A stretch of 64,000 bases of DNA from positions 558,001 to 622,000 of the forward strand of contig NZ_VKKZ01000019.1 of NCBI RefSeq assembly GCF_008271745.1, given 5' to 3'. Position numbers and translations under genes: made by a program. This DNA comes from Rufibacter glacialis (GTDB lineage: Bacteria; Bacteroidota; Bacteroidia; Cytophagales; Hymenobacteraceae). The notes under the pieces are model-generated. The model saw only the letters and a program-made list of their open reading frames with translations. It made no database searches and was not told the DNA's origin. Shown here one piece after another: positions 34,099 through 44,098 of this stretch (position 1 is its first letter; each line of letters opens with the position of its first letter).

Positions 34099-34106
34099 TA
34101 CCTTTG
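34099..34106 (+). promoter_or_regulatory. -7 box for xerD
   Basis: TACCTTTG, exact to the consensus, 75 bp upstream of the xerD start. Confidence 0.5.
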
Positions 34107-34181
34107 GGTAACTATGTGCTTTTCTTCGGTTTGCAAAAACAGAGGAGAAAAACAGCGTTGGAATAATCACCTCCCTCCCCC

Positions 34182-35081
34182 ATGAACTGGTCCATCAGCC
34201 TCACCCAATTTCAAGGATACCTCCAGTTGGAGAAATCCTTGTCCAGCCACTCTGTAGAGGCTTATCTACGGGATGTACGCAAACTGGTGCAGTACCTGGA
34301 AATCACCCACCAGAAAACCGGGCCCCTGGCCATTGAGGCCGCCCAGTTGCAGGGCTTTCTGGAATGGATCCATTCCCTGGGCATGACTGCCCATTCGCAG
34401 GCGCGCACCATTTCCGGCATACGGGCTTTCTACAAGTTCCTGATCATGGAAGACCTGCTGGACTCTGACCCCACAGAGACCCTGGAAAGCCCCAAACTGC
34501 AGCGCAAGCTCCCAGACACCCTCACCTATGACGAGATCGTGGCCCTTTTTGACGCCATTGACGTGAGCACCCCAGAGGGTACCCGCAACAAGGCCATGCT
34601 GGAAACCCTCTACAGCAGCGGATTGCGTGTGACGGAGCTGATTGAGTTGAAAATCACCAACCTGTATGAAGACTTGGGCTTTCTGCGCATTACGGGCAAA
34701 GGCAACAAAGAGCGCCTGGTACCCATTGGCCGCGACGCCCTCAAGTACATCAGGATTTACCTGGATGGTGTGCGGGCGCACCAGACCATCAAGAAAGGCC
34801 ATGAGGATTTCGTGTTCCTGAACCGCCGGGGCGCCAGCCTGAGCCGGGTCATGGTCTTCAACATCATCAAAGATTTGGCCGCCAAAATCGGGCTTCAGAA
34901 AAACATCAGCCCGCACACCTTCCGGCACTCCTTCGCCACGCACCTTATTGAGGGCGGGGCAGACCTACGGGCGGTGCAGGAAATGTTGGGCCATGAATCC
35001 ATCACCACCACCGAGATCTATACCCACCTGGACCGTGACTACCTGAAACAGGTCATCCAGGAATTTCACCCCAGAAGTTAA
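34182..35081 (+). CDS. xerD: Site-specific tyrosine recombinase XerD
   Basis: Tyrosine recombinase that with a partner resolves chromosome dimers at dif. The SAM-like N-terminal core-binding domain (about 1-90: YLQLEKSLSSHSVEAYLRDVRKL) is followed by the catalytic domain with GLRVTELIEL (arginine), HTFRHSFATHLIEGGADLRAV (H-x-x-R) and LGHESITTTEIYTHLDRDYL (H and the nucleophile Y). The 299-residue length is typical of XerD/C. No attachment site or integrated element is next to it, so it is the housekeeping type. Confidence 0.93.
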   Translation: MNWSISLTQFQGYLQLEKSLSSHSVEAYLRDVRKLVQYLEITHQKTGPLAIEAAQLQGFLEWIHSLGMTAHSQARTISGIRAFYKFLIMEDLLDSDPTETLESPKLQRKLPDTLTYDEIVALFDAIDVSTPEGTRNKAMLETLYSSGLRVTELIELKITNLYEDLGFLRITGKGNKERLVPIGRDALKYIRIYLDGVRAHQTIKKGHEDFVFLNRRGASLSRVMVFNIIKDLAAKIGLQKNISPHTFRHSFATHLIEGGADLRAVQEMLGHESITTTEIYTHLDRDYLKQVIQEFHPRS

Positions 35082-35171
35082 AAGTGGGGCACCCTTGTAG
35101 TTGCCTTTTTAGTAGAATAAATTAACCCAATATAAGGGCAACCACCAGGGATAGGCCCTACATCTGCAACC

Positions 35172-35201
35172 GTAGAGACCAGGCACTGCCTTGTCTCTAA
35201 C
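35172..35201. repeat. GTAGAGAC palindrome, copy 1
   Basis: GTAGAGACCAGGCA followed by CTGCCTTGTCTCTAAC: near-perfect palindrome 3' of xerD. The surrounding 234-bp gap holds nothing else. Confidence 0.7.
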
Positions 35202-35315
35202 CTATCTGCTGATCTACCAAATCTAGAAATACCTGTCTTTGTTGTTTTGCCGGAGGAGAAGACTTGCGCTCATTTTTGAGAAGCAAATGCAAAAACAAAG
35301 AATAAAAGCCCTCAA

Positions 35316-36299
35316 TCAGGAAAGCAAGCCAAACAACTCCGCCGCCGCGGCGAAAGGTGATTTCTGTCCCTGTGTGACCTGTCCGGCTACTGTTTCCCAC
35401 TGGGCTTGCACGGCCGGGTGCTGGTAGAATCGTTCCTCTAACTGTTGCCGGATGCTGTGCCGCAGCCAATGCAGGTTCTGCTCTTGGCGGCGCTGGTGGA
35501 AGTAGCCGTTCTGCTGCGTTAACTGCACGTATTCGGTCACAGAGTCCCAGATGTCGCCAAGCCCGGATTTCTCATACGCGGAACAGACCGTCACTTTAGG
35601 GCTCCATTTTGACGCACCCAATGGGAAAAGGTGTAAGGCGCTTTGGTACTCGGCTTGGGCACTGGTGGCTGGGGTTAGGTTGGGGCCGTCGGCTTTGGTG
35701 ATGGCAATGGCATCGGCCATTTCCATGATGCCTTTTTTGATGCCCTGAAGTTCATCGCCGGCCCCGGCCAGCATCAGGAGCAGGAAGAAATCCACCATCT
35801 CGTGCACCGCCGTCTCCGACTGGCCCACACCTACGGTTTCCACGAAAATCACATCAAAGCCCGCGGCCTCGCAGAGTAAGATGCTTTCCCGGGTGCTGCG
35901 GGCTACGCCGCCCAGGGTTTTGCCCGCCGGTGAGGGACGGATATAGGCGTTTTGATGGATAGACAAGGTTTCCATGCGGGTCTTGTCGCCTAAGATGGAG
36001 CCGCCGGTGCGCTGGCTGGTAGGGTCAATGGCCAGCACCGCCAGTTTCTTGCCGTGCTGTTCCAGCAGGTAATTCCCAAATGCCTCAATAAACGTGCTCT
36101 TGCCCACGCCTGGCACGCCCGTGATGCCCACCCGCACTGATTTACCCACGTGCGGCAATACCTGTTCCATGACCGCATGGGCCAGGACTTGGTCAGAAGG
36201 AAGGGTACTTTCCACTAAAGTGATGGCGCGGCTCAGGAGTACCCGGTTCCCAGATAACACTCCGGCCGCGTACTCGTCAGGGGTCAATCGTTTCGGCAC
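35316..36299 (-). CDS. meaB: Methylmalonyl-CoA mutase-associated GTPase MeaB
   Basis: G3E-family GTPase that guards cofactor loading and protects methylmalonyl-CoA mutase from inactivation. GITGVPGVGKSTFIEAFG (about 58-75) is the P-loop, AIDPTS the Mg-binding region, FVETVGVGQSE the switch/Walker B region, and TKAD the base-specificity motif. The length (327 residues) is usual. Its partners mutB and mutA are 5.7 kb downstream in coordinate terms on the same strand, separated by unrelated genes. Confidence 0.93.
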   Translation of the reverse strand: MPKRLTPDEYAAGVLSGNRVLLSRAITLVESTLPSDQVLAHAVMEQVLPHVGKSVRVGITGVPGVGKSTFIEAFGNYLLEQHGKKLAVLAIDPTSQRTGGSILGDKTRMETLSIHQNAYIRPSPAGKTLGGVARSTRESILLCEAAGFDVIFVETVGVGQSETAVHEMVDFFLLLMLAGAGDELQGIKKGIMEMADAIAITKADGPNLTPATSAQAEYQSALHLFPLGASKWSPKVTVCSAYEKSGLGDIWDSVTEYVQLTQQNGYFHQRRQEQNLHWLRHSIRQQLEERFYQHPAVQAQWETVAGQVTQGQKSPFAAAAELFGLLS

Positions 36300-36302
36300 T
36301 CG

Positions 36303-36335
36303 TTTTGGGGCTGTTTTCAGAAAAGTACGCGAAAA
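36303..36335. repeat. Dispersed palindromic repeat, copy
   Basis: TTTTGGGGCTGTTTTCAG, AAAAGTACGCGAAAA: strong match, directly upstream of meaB. Confidence 0.55.
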
Positions 36336-36799
36336 TCAGGAATTAGTCCCGGCTTCTGCCGAGGTTTCTGGAAAGTAGGCTCTTTTTGAGGAAAAGGTAA
36401 GGTGCAAACCCAAATTACAGAGCACGCATTCCGTCCCCCTTTGAAGGGGGTAGGGGGATGACGAGGCTGCTTGAACAACCGTATCCCCGCGGCTAAGCGC
36501 AAGGGCAACCATAAGAGATTGCCTCTACAAAAACTCTTGCAACGGCTTGAACTGCTAAAGTAGTCATACCCTTCCCCTCCAAAGGGGTAGGGCCGTTAAG
36601 TTCTACTTTGAAGGTTTAAACTGGGGTGAAGTTCCTTACCATTCTTGCAACTTCAGCTCATTTTAGGTCCAAGTTAGAAACTTGAACCAGCTATATTTTC
36701 AGAAATTATCGGCCCTGCTTCCAAAGGACAGAATGCGGGTTATTGCCTGAAGAGCATGCTCTGTGATATTCTTGTTTCAGGCGTAAAAAAGCAAACTTA
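36336..36799. other. 464-bp non-coding gap upstream of meaB
   Basis: No convincing reading frame. A short palindrome CCCCCTTTGAAGGGGG lies at 36435-36450, and a related C-run/G-run pair (CCCCTCCAAAGGGG) near 36575. No promoter box was recognised. Confidence 0.45.
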
Positions 36800-37966
36800 C
36801 TACTTTGGCGGAAGGGCCGAGGTGGTGGAAGGAGACAGGTTCTGAAAATAGAAACCGGGGAAGTTGGGCAGGCCGAGGGCGCTTTTCTGGGTACCCAGGT
36901 TGATGCCGCTATCTTTGTAGTCGCAGGCAGGGCCCAGGGCGTTGGGGTTCCGGATCACGCCTAGCCAGTTGCTGTTGTTGCGGGCCACATAGATGCGGCC
37001 GTCGGGGCCTAGCTGGAGGGCGCCAATCTTGCGGCTGATGCTTTTGGCTACCTGCTTGCCCGAGTGGATGATGGCGTCATTGGTACCCGCTGACAGATCA
37101 AACTGGAAGATACGGGCTTCGCCTCCGGCAATGCCGTTTTTACCGCCGTACAGTTTGGTGCCATCCGGCGAAAATTCTACCCCATAGGCTTCATCAAACT
37201 TACCTAGATCTACCGCCAGTGACAGTTTTCCGTTCTCGTTGTTGAACCCGAATACCTCAATCTTGTTCACGGTGGCCCAGGTGGCTACGGCCAGCTTATC
37301 GCCGGTAGGCGAGGCTTTCATGTAACCGATGGTGCCGCCGTTGTCACCGGCGTGGATGCTGCCCAGGTGGCTTTCCACGGGTTTGAAGGTGATGCCGTCG
37401 GCACTGATGAGGTAGGCGTAGAACGCCGAGCTGTTCCACCGGTGGGTGATAACCCAGTAATCGCGGCCGTTGCGGTGTTTGATGGCCGTCAGTTTCTCGG
37501 TGACGGGTGCAAAAATGAGGTTGTTTTTGGAGACTACTTCGCCCAGGCCCCCGTTGCGGCTTAAGTCAATGAGGTGGTACTGCAGGCCGTGGCTCTGGCC
37601 CTGGAAATCGGTGGTGAAAAGGTAATACAGGTGCTGCGAACCCGGCTTTGGTAAGATCACTGCCGATTGGGTAGAGGATTCATGGCCTTTGAGGGAATCG
37701 CCGCCGGCCATGATCTGCTTGTTGCGGTTCCAGACCTGCATGCCGTTGGTGTAAAACAGCAGGTTGCCCAAGGCGTCTGAGAGAACAGCGCAGCCTTCCT
37801 CACTGAACATATTCCCATCTTTGAGGGGCTGCGGGTTGGCCGGGTCTGCAAAGGACAAACCCGCGTTGTGCCCAAAGTACCAGGTGGTAGCTTCTTTCTG
37901 GGCCAATGCCATAAGGGAAAGAAGCCCCAGCGGAAGCAGAAGCAAAAATTTAAGCGTGTTCTTCAT
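36800..37966 (-). CDS. Secreted beta-propeller protein (NWYFG type)
   Basis: Secreted protein of 388 residues with a signal peptide (LKFLLLLPLGLLSLMALAQ) and then TWYFGHNAGLSFADPANPQPL, typical of large Bacteroidota surface proteins that begin with a WD40-like propeller and end in PKD and sorting domains. This one stops after the propeller: repeated blades such as GNLLFYTNGMQVWN, FSPDGTKLYGG and LGPDGRIYVARNN are visible, but no C-terminal sorting domain is present. Function unknown. The frame extends to 37981. Confidence 0.72.
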   Translation of the reverse strand: MKNTLKFLLLLPLGLLSLMALAQKEATTWYFGHNAGLSFADPANPQPLKDGNMFSEEGCAVLSDALGNLLFYTNGMQVWNRNKQIMAGGDSLKGHESSTQSAVILPKPGSQHLYYLFTTDFQGQSHGLQYHLIDLSRNGGLGEVVSKNNLIFAPVTEKLTAIKHRNGRDYWVITHRWNSSAFYAYLISADGITFKPVESHLGSIHAGDNGGTIGYMKASPTGDKLAVATWATVNKIEVFGFNNENGKLSLAVDLGKFDEAYGVEFSPDGTKLYGGKNGIAGGEARIFQFDLSAGTNDAIIHSGKQVAKSISRKIGALQLGPDGRIYVARNNSNWLGVIRNPNALGPACDYKDSGINLGTQKSALGLPNFPGFYFQNLSPSTTSALPPK

Positions 37967-38197
37967 TGTCACGTAAGCCATTCAATTTGTAGAGAACATT
38001 TCAAAGATTGCGCCAAAAACCTGTTGTCGCTTGTTTTGCCCCGCTCAAGGAAGCAAGCTGCGTTTACGGAGAAAGCAAAGCCTTCAACGTGAGATTTTTA
38101 CCAAGTGAGGCTCTCCTGAACAGATACTGTTGGCTGAGCTTTTACCTGGGGTCTGCTCTTTATAAACCGTGGAGGAGGTTAAAATATTGTTCCTTTG

Positions 38198-38232
38198 TTT
38201 TAGGTGTGTTTTCCTGGAAACAGCCCTTTTTT
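38198..38232. repeat. Dispersed palindromic repeat, copy
   Basis: GTTTTAGGTGTGTTTTCC, TGGAAACAGCCCTTTTTT: good left arm and core, right arm degenerate. Confidence 0.5.
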
Positions 38233-38255
38233 GGAAATCCTATAGGCTGTAACGC

Positions 38256-38289
38256 AAAAAAGCGGCGCCTGGTGGGGCACCGCTTTTTT
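38256..38289 (-). terminator. Terminator of the zinc metalloprotease gene
   Basis: AAAAAAGCGG (38256-38265) pairs with CCGCTTTTTT (38280-38289) with an inner GCC/GGC pair; on the minus strand it ends in a T run, 22 bp after the stop. Confidence 0.85.
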
Positions 38290-38311
38290 AGGCTATGAAA
38301 ATCTTGGAAGA

Positions 38312-40879
38312 TTATCCTCTAGGGTTCAGGGCTTCGTTGATGCGGTCAGAGAGATCCAGCAAGTGGTAGTTGCTCAGTGAATCTGACTGCGATGCCGCTG
38401 AGGCCTTGATCAGGTTGTTGATGTTACGCAGTTCGGCTTTAGCTACCGAGATCACATCACTCTGGGCAATGTTCATGGTAGGGGCGGTGTTGCCTCTGCC
38501 AGGCATTTGAGCGGTGGCACCGGTTGGTGCCGGGGCTGGCTTCACCAGGTCAATGAGTTGCTCTACGTAGATCTTCTGCAGGTTGCGGCGGTACACGTCA
38601 ATGGCCTGCTTGTTTTTCACTTCCCGGAAGATGGAGTTGTTCATGTCCTGGAAAAAGTCGGTAACCTTGTAGGCCTTGGCGCCATCCATGGCTTCGCCGG
38701 CAATCAGCTTGGTAAGGGTGTTGTTGCTGATAAGACGGTTCAAAACGGTCTGCTGGCTTCTGGAAACCACGATCATGGGGTTGGTGCCGATGTTGTTTAA
38801 CACGTTAGGCGCCAGTAACCAGGTAGGAGTAGTGAACAATTGCTTGTCCAGGAACGCCATGGCCTCTTTCTGGGTAGCGGCCGGGGTACGTTCGTACACC
38901 ACGCCTTCCATCTCCACGGTCTTCGGGTTCTCGTAGATACCGCCAATGTTCTTGGCCACGTGGCCCATGTAGCGGTTGAACTGGCCGGTCAGCTGACCGT
39001 ACATGTTCTGCAGGTTGTCATAGCCTTCGTTCTCTTCACGGGTCCATTCTGGCAGTTTGACCAAGATGCGCTGCAGGTTCTTGATGCCGTACTCGCTGGC
39101 TTTCATGGCGTTGTCGCCTAAGTCCTCGTTCTGGGAGTTCGGATCGTCGGGGTTGATCTCGGTCCCGAACCAGTTGCGACGGTTTTTCAACTTCTCCATG
39201 GTCATCTTGTTCAGGATAGGCATCTCTGCAGCGGCGTTCTTGGCGTTAGGCAACAGACGGTAGCCCCACTCAATGGCCCACAGGTCATAGTCCCCAATTC
39301 TAGGGTAGATGCCTTTAGAGGAAATGTTGTCTTCTGGCTGGGCCACGTAGTTGAAGCGGGCGTAGTCCATGATAGACGGGGTGTGGCCGTTCTGCTCCAC
39401 CCATTTCTTGTTACGCAGGTTTTCCACCGGCACTGTAGAGCTGGAACCGTAGTTGTGGCGCAGACCCAGCGTGTGGCCTACCTCATGCGACGACACAAAG
39501 CGGATCAAATCACCCATCAATTCATCTGGGAACTCCATTTTGCGGGCGCGTGGATCCGTGGCCGAGGCCTGGATCATGTACCAGTCGCGCACCAGTTTCA
39601 TCACGTTGTGGTACCAGTTGATGTGGCTTTCCATAATCTCGCCGCTGCGCGGATCTGAGATGCTGGGGCCACTGGCGTTGGAGATCTCAGAAGGCTTGTA
39701 CACGATGGCGCTGTGACGGGCATCATCCAGGCTCCAGTTAGGATTCTCTTTGGCAGAAGGGGCTTCCTTGCCGACGATGGCGTTCTTGAAACCGGCTTTC
39801 TCAAACGCTTTCTGCCAGTCGTTTACGCCAGTAATCAGGTAAGGCACCCATTTCTTCGGCGTAGCCGGGTCAATGTAGAACACGATGGGCTCTTTGGGCT
39901 CTACCAGTTCGCCGCGCTTGTACTTTGCCATGTCTTTCTCTTTGGGCTCCAGTCTCCAGCGTTTCACCATCTGGATTTCCTTCACCCCCTGGGGGTTGGC
40001 ATCAAAGTCAGTATAGCCCACAGTGAAGTACCCTACGCGCGGATCAAAATAACGCGGCTGCATGGGTTTCTTAGGCAGCACCACCATAGAGGTGTTCACT
40101 TCAATGGTAGAAGAACCGTTCAAGGTAGAGTTGCCCGCGGCTCCGGCCGGTGACGCCCCGAAACCAGTGGTGGGCGGGGTAAGCACGTAGGTCTTCACGG
40201 TGGTCACTTCCACGTTCTGCGGGAAGCTGCGCACGTTCTGGATGTAGCTGCGGTCTGGGATGAAGTTGCCTAACCGGAAACGGGTTTTACCCGCCGCTGA
40301 ACTGAACGAGAAAATCTCATTTTCGCCTTTGATGTAGTCAGTGACATCAATCACGCTGCCTTTGTTGCCCGGGCTGAAGGCGGCCACGTTGAACGCCGCC
40401 ACAATGGCCTGCACGTTGGAGCGCTGCACGGCCTGGTACATAGACTTGGTGCTGTCTGGGCTGTAGGTGGCATAGGAGATCTTCCGCATGAAAATACGGT
40501 CATCTGGCCCCTTCTCAAACATGATCACCGCGCTGCCGATCTGGTCTCCGGCATACCCAGAGGCAGAACGAACCTCGGCCCCGGCTTTGGAGATACGGTT
40601 CACCACCAGGATCTCGCGGCCTAAAACGGAGTCGGCTAGTTCAAAGAAGTACTTGTCTTCTACTTTGTGGGTCTTGAAAAAGCCTGATTTGGATTGGGCT
40701 TTGTCTGTGATGACCTGGTCGTAGGGTTTTGGTTTGGCTTTTTGGTTGGCCGTGCCTGCCATACCGGCCGCTCCCGCTACCCGGCGGGTAGAATCAGCGG
40801 GCTGCGTGGGACGAGTCTGGGCCATGGTCACCCCGGCAAAAGAGGAAACCAGCCCCAGCGTCAGTAAGAATTTCTTCAT
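38312..40879 (-). CDS. Secreted zinc-dependent metalloprotease (DUF5117/DUF4953 type)
   Basis: Large exported metalloprotease of 855 residues. A signal peptide (FLLTLGLVSSFAGVTMAQ) is followed by an N-terminal DUF5118-like segment (PKPYDQVITDKAQSKSGFFKTHK), a DUF5117-like domain and a metzincin-like catalytic domain with HEVGHTLGLRH (H465, E466, H469, H475), the extended HExxHxxGxxH zinc motif. Repeated blocks include DDPNSQNEDLGDNAMKASEYGI. Such proteins are widespread in Bacteroidota and poorly characterised. The frame runs 21 codons further upstream, but the signal peptide begins at 40879. Confidence 0.88.
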   Translation of the reverse strand: MKKFLLTLGLVSSFAGVTMAQTRPTQPADSTRRVAGAAGMAGTANQKAKPKPYDQVITDKAQSKSGFFKTHKVEDKYFFELADSVLGREILVVNRISKAGAEVRSASGYAGDQIGSAVIMFEKGPDDRIFMRKISYATYSPDSTKSMYQAVQRSNVQAIVAAFNVAAFSPGNKGSVIDVTDYIKGENEIFSFSSAAGKTRFRLGNFIPDRSYIQNVRSFPQNVEVTTVKTYVLTPPTTGFGASPAGAAGNSTLNGSSTIEVNTSMVVLPKKPMQPRYFDPRVGYFTVGYTDFDANPQGVKEIQMVKRWRLEPKEKDMAKYKRGELVEPKEPIVFYIDPATPKKWVPYLITGVNDWQKAFEKAGFKNAIVGKEAPSAKENPNWSLDDARHSAIVYKPSEISNASGPSISDPRSGEIMESHINWYHNVMKLVRDWYMIQASATDPRARKMEFPDELMGDLIRFVSSHEVGHTLGLRHNYGSSSTVPVENLRNKKWVEQNGHTPSIMDYARFNYVAQPEDNISSKGIYPRIGDYDLWAIEWGYRLLPNAKNAAAEMPILNKMTMEKLKNRRNWFGTEINPDDPNSQNEDLGDNAMKASEYGIKNLQRILVKLPEWTREENEGYDNLQNMYGQLTGQFNRYMGHVAKNIGGIYENPKTVEMEGVVYERTPAATQKEAMAFLDKQLFTTPTWLLAPNVLNNIGTNPMIVVSRSQQTVLNRLISNNTLTKLIAGEAMDGAKAYKVTDFFQDMNNSIFREVKNKQAIDVYRRNLQKIYVEQLIDLVKPAPAPTGATAQMPGRGNTAPTMNIAQSDVISVAKAELRNINNLIKASAASQSDSLSNYHLLDLSDRINEALNPRG

Positions 40880-40960
40880 AAAGGTGTTCGCTTGTTTGTA
40901 ATAAGGGTTTAGGAAGGTGTGCTTTGAATGTGCGTTAGACAAACTAACAGCAGGAAGGTT

Positions 40961-40968
40961 TAAAGGTA
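40961..40968 (-). promoter_or_regulatory. -7-like box for the metalloprotease gene
   Basis: The minus strand reads TACCTTTA, one mismatch from TAnnTTTG, 82 bp upstream of the start. Confidence 0.35.
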
Positions 40969-41005
40969 GGGAAATAGAAAGGTGAGAAAAATTCAGAGAG
41001 AGAGG

Positions 41006-41034
41006 TTTTAGGGCTGGTTTAGAGAAAAGAGGCC
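41006..41034. repeat. Dispersed palindromic repeat, copy
   Basis: TTTTAGGGCTGGTTTAGAG, AAAAGAGGCC: strong left arm, in the gap between the metalloprotease and the unknown 225-aa gene. Confidence 0.55.
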
Positions 41035-41099
41035 ATGAACAAGATGATCCTGATTATAGAACCTGCAGGTGAAGTACCATTATGACGGGAGAAAAAGCC

Positions 41100-41777
41100 T
41101 TACACTGCTTGAACCTGATAAGTAATGTCAGCGAACTTATTGCCTTGCGTGATGAGTCCTTCGGTTACGCCCAAAGAATCAAATGTATTATCAAAAGAGC
41201 CTTGCACCAGAAACAACTGATCATCTTTGTTGCCTTTTAATATCTTGGCAGTCAAAGCAAGGGCAAAATCTGTTGCTGCTGTGATCAAGGCAATTTGCGG
41301 AGCGCCTAAGGTAGTTATCCCTGAAATAGAATTTTTGAAGCTTTGGAATTGCTGGTTGCCCTGTACTTCTGCCAAAACAGCTCCCATGTCTCTGGCACCT
41401 CCGTCAAATTCCATGACCATGATACGATAGTCCAGGAAATGGGGGATTTTACCCGGGGTGTTCCGATAGCAAGTCACGCCTTTGGGACCCAGGCTTAAAT
41501 GGGTTTTGTTTTTGACATGTTCAAAAACCCTTGTCTCCAACTGCAACGGCTCCGTGGAGGAGTCATCTGCGATTACCGTCAGCACATAAACCTCAGCCTT
41601 GCCAATTTCTCTTTTCTTTTTGATATAGACATCGGTGAGTTGAAAGCGAATGTCAGTGGTGGCAGGCGGGAGGCCCGTTACCTTCACGAGGCTTTCTGCC
41701 GTAGCTTCCTCGCTAAATACCATGTCTCTCATTTGTTTAGAGGGACTGACAATAACATCTGGGGTGAAGGCTTCCAT
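41100..41777 (-). CDS. Unrecognised protein, predicted beta-sandwich plus helical hairpin
   Basis: I do not recognise this 225-residue product. No signal peptide or lipobox is present. Residues 40-110 alternate strands (DIRFQLTDVYIKKKREIG, AEVYVLTVIADDS), with a second strand-rich part near 125-150 and a hydrophobic helical segment (GAPQIALITAATDFALALTAKIL) followed by LFLVQGSFDNTFDS...FADITYQVQ. The pattern could be a C2-like or jelly-roll fold with a helical insert; that is a guess from pattern only. The frame extends to a GTG at 41834. It stands alone between the metalloprotease and mutB on the same strand. Confidence 0.55.
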   Translation of the reverse strand: MEAFTPDVIVSPSKQMRDMVFSEEATAESLVKVTGLPPATTDIRFQLTDVYIKKKREIGKAEVYVLTVIADDSSTEPLQLETRVFEHVKNKTHLSLGPKGVTCYRNTPGKIPHFLDYRIMVMEFDGGARDMGAVLAEVQGNQQFQSFKNSISGITTLGAPQIALITAATDFALALTAKILKGNKDDQLFLVQGSFDNTFDSLGVTEGLITQGNKFADITYQVQAV

Positions 41778-41903
41778 AAAAAGGTAAATTTTAGGATTAA
41801 AGCTTACTTCAGAGATACTGCTTAGGGAATTCACACCATTAAAAAAAGGTGGCTCCTAAGGTTTGCTCTTTGAAAATAGTGAAAATAGATAAACCAAAAA
41901 CAG

Positions 41904-41937
41904 TCAGGACGCCCTATTTCTAAATGAGGCGCCCTGA
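41904..41937 (-). terminator. Hairpin downstream of mutB
   Basis: TCAGGACGCC (41904-41913) pairs with GGCGCCCTGA (41928-41937) with one mismatch, 28 bp after the mutB stop; no long T run, so a weak terminator or processing site. Confidence 0.5.
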
Positions 41938-41965
41938 TAATGATGTTGATGGTTGGTTCTAAACC

Positions 41966-44098
41966 TTACCCCTTCAGCAACTTCTCTAAAATCTCCTGCG
42001 CGGCAACACTAATGACCGTTCCTGGCCCAAACACGCCTGCAACCCCGGCATCATACAGGAACTGGTAATCCTGGGCAGGAATTACGCCGCCGGCAATAAC
42101 CATGATGTCGTCGCGGCCTAATTTTTTAAGTTCGGCAATCAAGGAAGGAATGAGGGTTTTATGGCCGGCGGCCAGGCTGCTCACGCCTACCACATGCACG
42201 TCGTTCTCGGCGGCTTGCAGGGCTACTTCTTCCGGGGTTTGGAAGAGCGGGCCCAGGTCTACGTCAAACCCGAGGTCGGCGAAAGAGGTGGCGATGACTT
42301 TGGAGCCGCGGTCGTGGCCGTCCTGGCCCATTTTAGCGACCATGATTCTGGGTCTGCGGCCTTCCTGGGCGGCAAACTGATCAGCTAAAGCCTGGGCCTT
42401 GCCGAAGTTCTCGTCGTCTGATATCTCTGAACTGTACACGCCGGATATGGATCTGATGGTGGCCCGATGGCGGCCGTAAACTTTTTCTAACGCATAAGAA
42501 ATTTCGCCCAAGCTGCAGCGCACGCGGGCCGCTTGCACGGCCAGTTCCAACAGGTTGCCCTCGCCGGTTTCGGCAGCATTGGTGAGTGCATCCATGGCGG
42601 CGAACACGGCGGCCTCATCGCGGTTCTCGCGGAGCTGGGCCAGCCGCGCCAGTTGCGATTCGCGCACGGCGGTGTTGTCAATGTCCAGAATCTCCAGTTT
42701 TTCCTCAGACTCCGGCCGGAATTTGTTCACACCCACGATCACGTCTTTGCCGGCATCAATGCGGGCCTGTTTGCGGGCGGCGGCTTCCTCAATGCGCATC
42801 TTGGGCAGCCCGGTTTCAATGGCTTTGGCCATACCGCCCAAGCGCTCCACTTCCTGGATCAGGTCCCAGGCGCGGTGCGAGAGTTGGTGGGTGAGGGCCT
42901 CCACGTAGTAAGAGCCGCCCCACGGGTCTACGGTTTTAGTGATGTGCGTTTCCTGCTGCAGGTAAATCTGGGTGTTGCGGGCAATGCGCGCCGAAAAATC
43001 CGTGGGCAAGGCAATAGCCTCGTCCAAGGCGTTGGTATGCAGACTCTGGGTTCCACCTAAAGCCGCGGCTAAAGCTTCCACGGTGGTGCGGGCTACGTTG
43101 TTGAACGGGTCTTGCTCGGTGAGGCTCCAGCCAGAGGTTTGGCAATGGGTACGCAGGGCCAGGGATTTGTCGCTTTTGGGGTTGAACTGCTTGATGAGCT
43201 TGGCCCATAGCATACGGGCGGCGCGCATCTTGGCAATCTCCATGAAGTGGTTCATGCCAATCGCCCAGAAAAACGATAAGCGCGGCGCGAAGGTGTCAAT
43301 GTCCATGCCCGCGGCCAAGCCGGTACGCACGTATTCCAGGCCATCCGCCAGGGTATAGGCCAACTCCAGATCGGCCGTGGCCCCGGCTTCCTGCATGTGG
43401 TAGCCACTGATGGAGATGGAGTTGAATTTGGGCATATGCCGCGAGGTGTAGGCGAAGATATCGGCGATGATCTTCATGCTGGGCTCCGGCGGATAAATGT
43501 AGGTGTTGCGCACCATGAACTCCTTCAGGATGTCGTTCTGGATGGTGCCGCTCAACTGCTCCGGTTTCACGCCCTGCTCCTCGGCGGCCACAATGTAGAA
43601 GGCCAGAATGGGCAGTACCGCGCCGTTCATGGTCATGGAGACGCTCATCTGGTCCAGCGGAATCTGATCGAACAGAACCTTCATATCCAGAATGGAGTCA
43701 ATGGCCACGCCCGCCTTGCCCACGTCGCCCACCACGCGTGGGTGGTCTGAGTCATAGCCCCGGTGCGTAGCCAGGTCAAAGGCCACGGAAAGTCCTTTTT
43801 GCCCGGCTTCCAGATTCCGGCGGTAAAACGCGTTGGATTCCTCGGCGGTACTGAAGCCGGCATACTGCCGGATGGTCCAGGGGTTCTTCACGTACATGGT
43901 GCTGTACGGCCCGCGCAGGAAGGGTGGCAGACCAGCCGCGAAGTCCAAGTGCTCAAAGGCGGCCGTGTCTTCTTTGGTGTAGAAGTTCTGCAGGGGCAGC
44001 CGCTCCGCCGTTTTCCAGGCCTTGGGCTCCGTTTTGGGCGCGTTTTGGCCAACAGAGGCCGAAAACGTGAAAGGTATCTTGGTGAAATCTGGTTTCAT
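41966..44098 (-). CDS. mutB: Methylmalonyl-CoA mutase large subunit
   Basis: Catalytic subunit interconverting succinyl-CoA and methylmalonyl-CoA, with adenosylcobalamin as cofactor. The N-terminal TIM barrel (about 1-550: [41 protein letters not shown]) is followed by the cobalamin domain with the base-off motif DGHDRGSK and a helical PLFQTPEEV region. The length (710 residues) is usual. The small subunit lies upstream, but an NTF2-like gene intervenes. No cobalamin riboswitch was seen before it. Confidence 0.95.
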   Translation of the reverse strand: MKPDFTKIPFTFSASVGQNAPKTEPKAWKTAERLPLQNFYTKEDTAAFEHLDFAAGLPPFLRGPYSTMYVKNPWTIRQYAGFSTAEESNAFYRRNLEAGQKGLSVAFDLATHRGYDSDHPRVVGDVGKAGVAIDSILDMKVLFDQIPLDQMSVSMTMNGAVLPILAFYIVAAEEQGVKPEQLSGTIQNDILKEFMVRNTYIYPPEPSMKIIADIFAYTSRHMPKFNSISISGYHMQEAGATADLELAYTLADGLEYVRTGLAAGMDIDTFAPRLSFFWAIGMNHFMEIAKMRAARMLWAKLIKQFNPKSDKSLALRTHCQTSGWSLTEQDPFNNVARTTVEALAAALGGTQSLHTNALDEAIALPTDFSARIARNTQIYLQQETHITKTVDPWGGSYYVEALTHQLSHRAWDLIQEVERLGGMAKAIETGLPKMRIEEAAARKQARIDAGKDVIVGVNKFRPESEEKLEILDIDNTAVRESQLARLAQLRENRDEAAVFAAMDALTNAAETGEGNLLELAVQAARVRCSLGEISYALEKVYGRHRATIRSISGVYSSEISDDENFGKAQALADQFAAQEGRRPRIMVAKMGQDGHDRGSKVIATSFADLGFDVDLGPLFQTPEEVALQAAENDVHVVGVSSLAAGHKTLIPSLIAELKKLGRDDIMVIAGGVIPAQDYQFLYDAGVAGVFGPGTVISVAAQEILEKLLKG

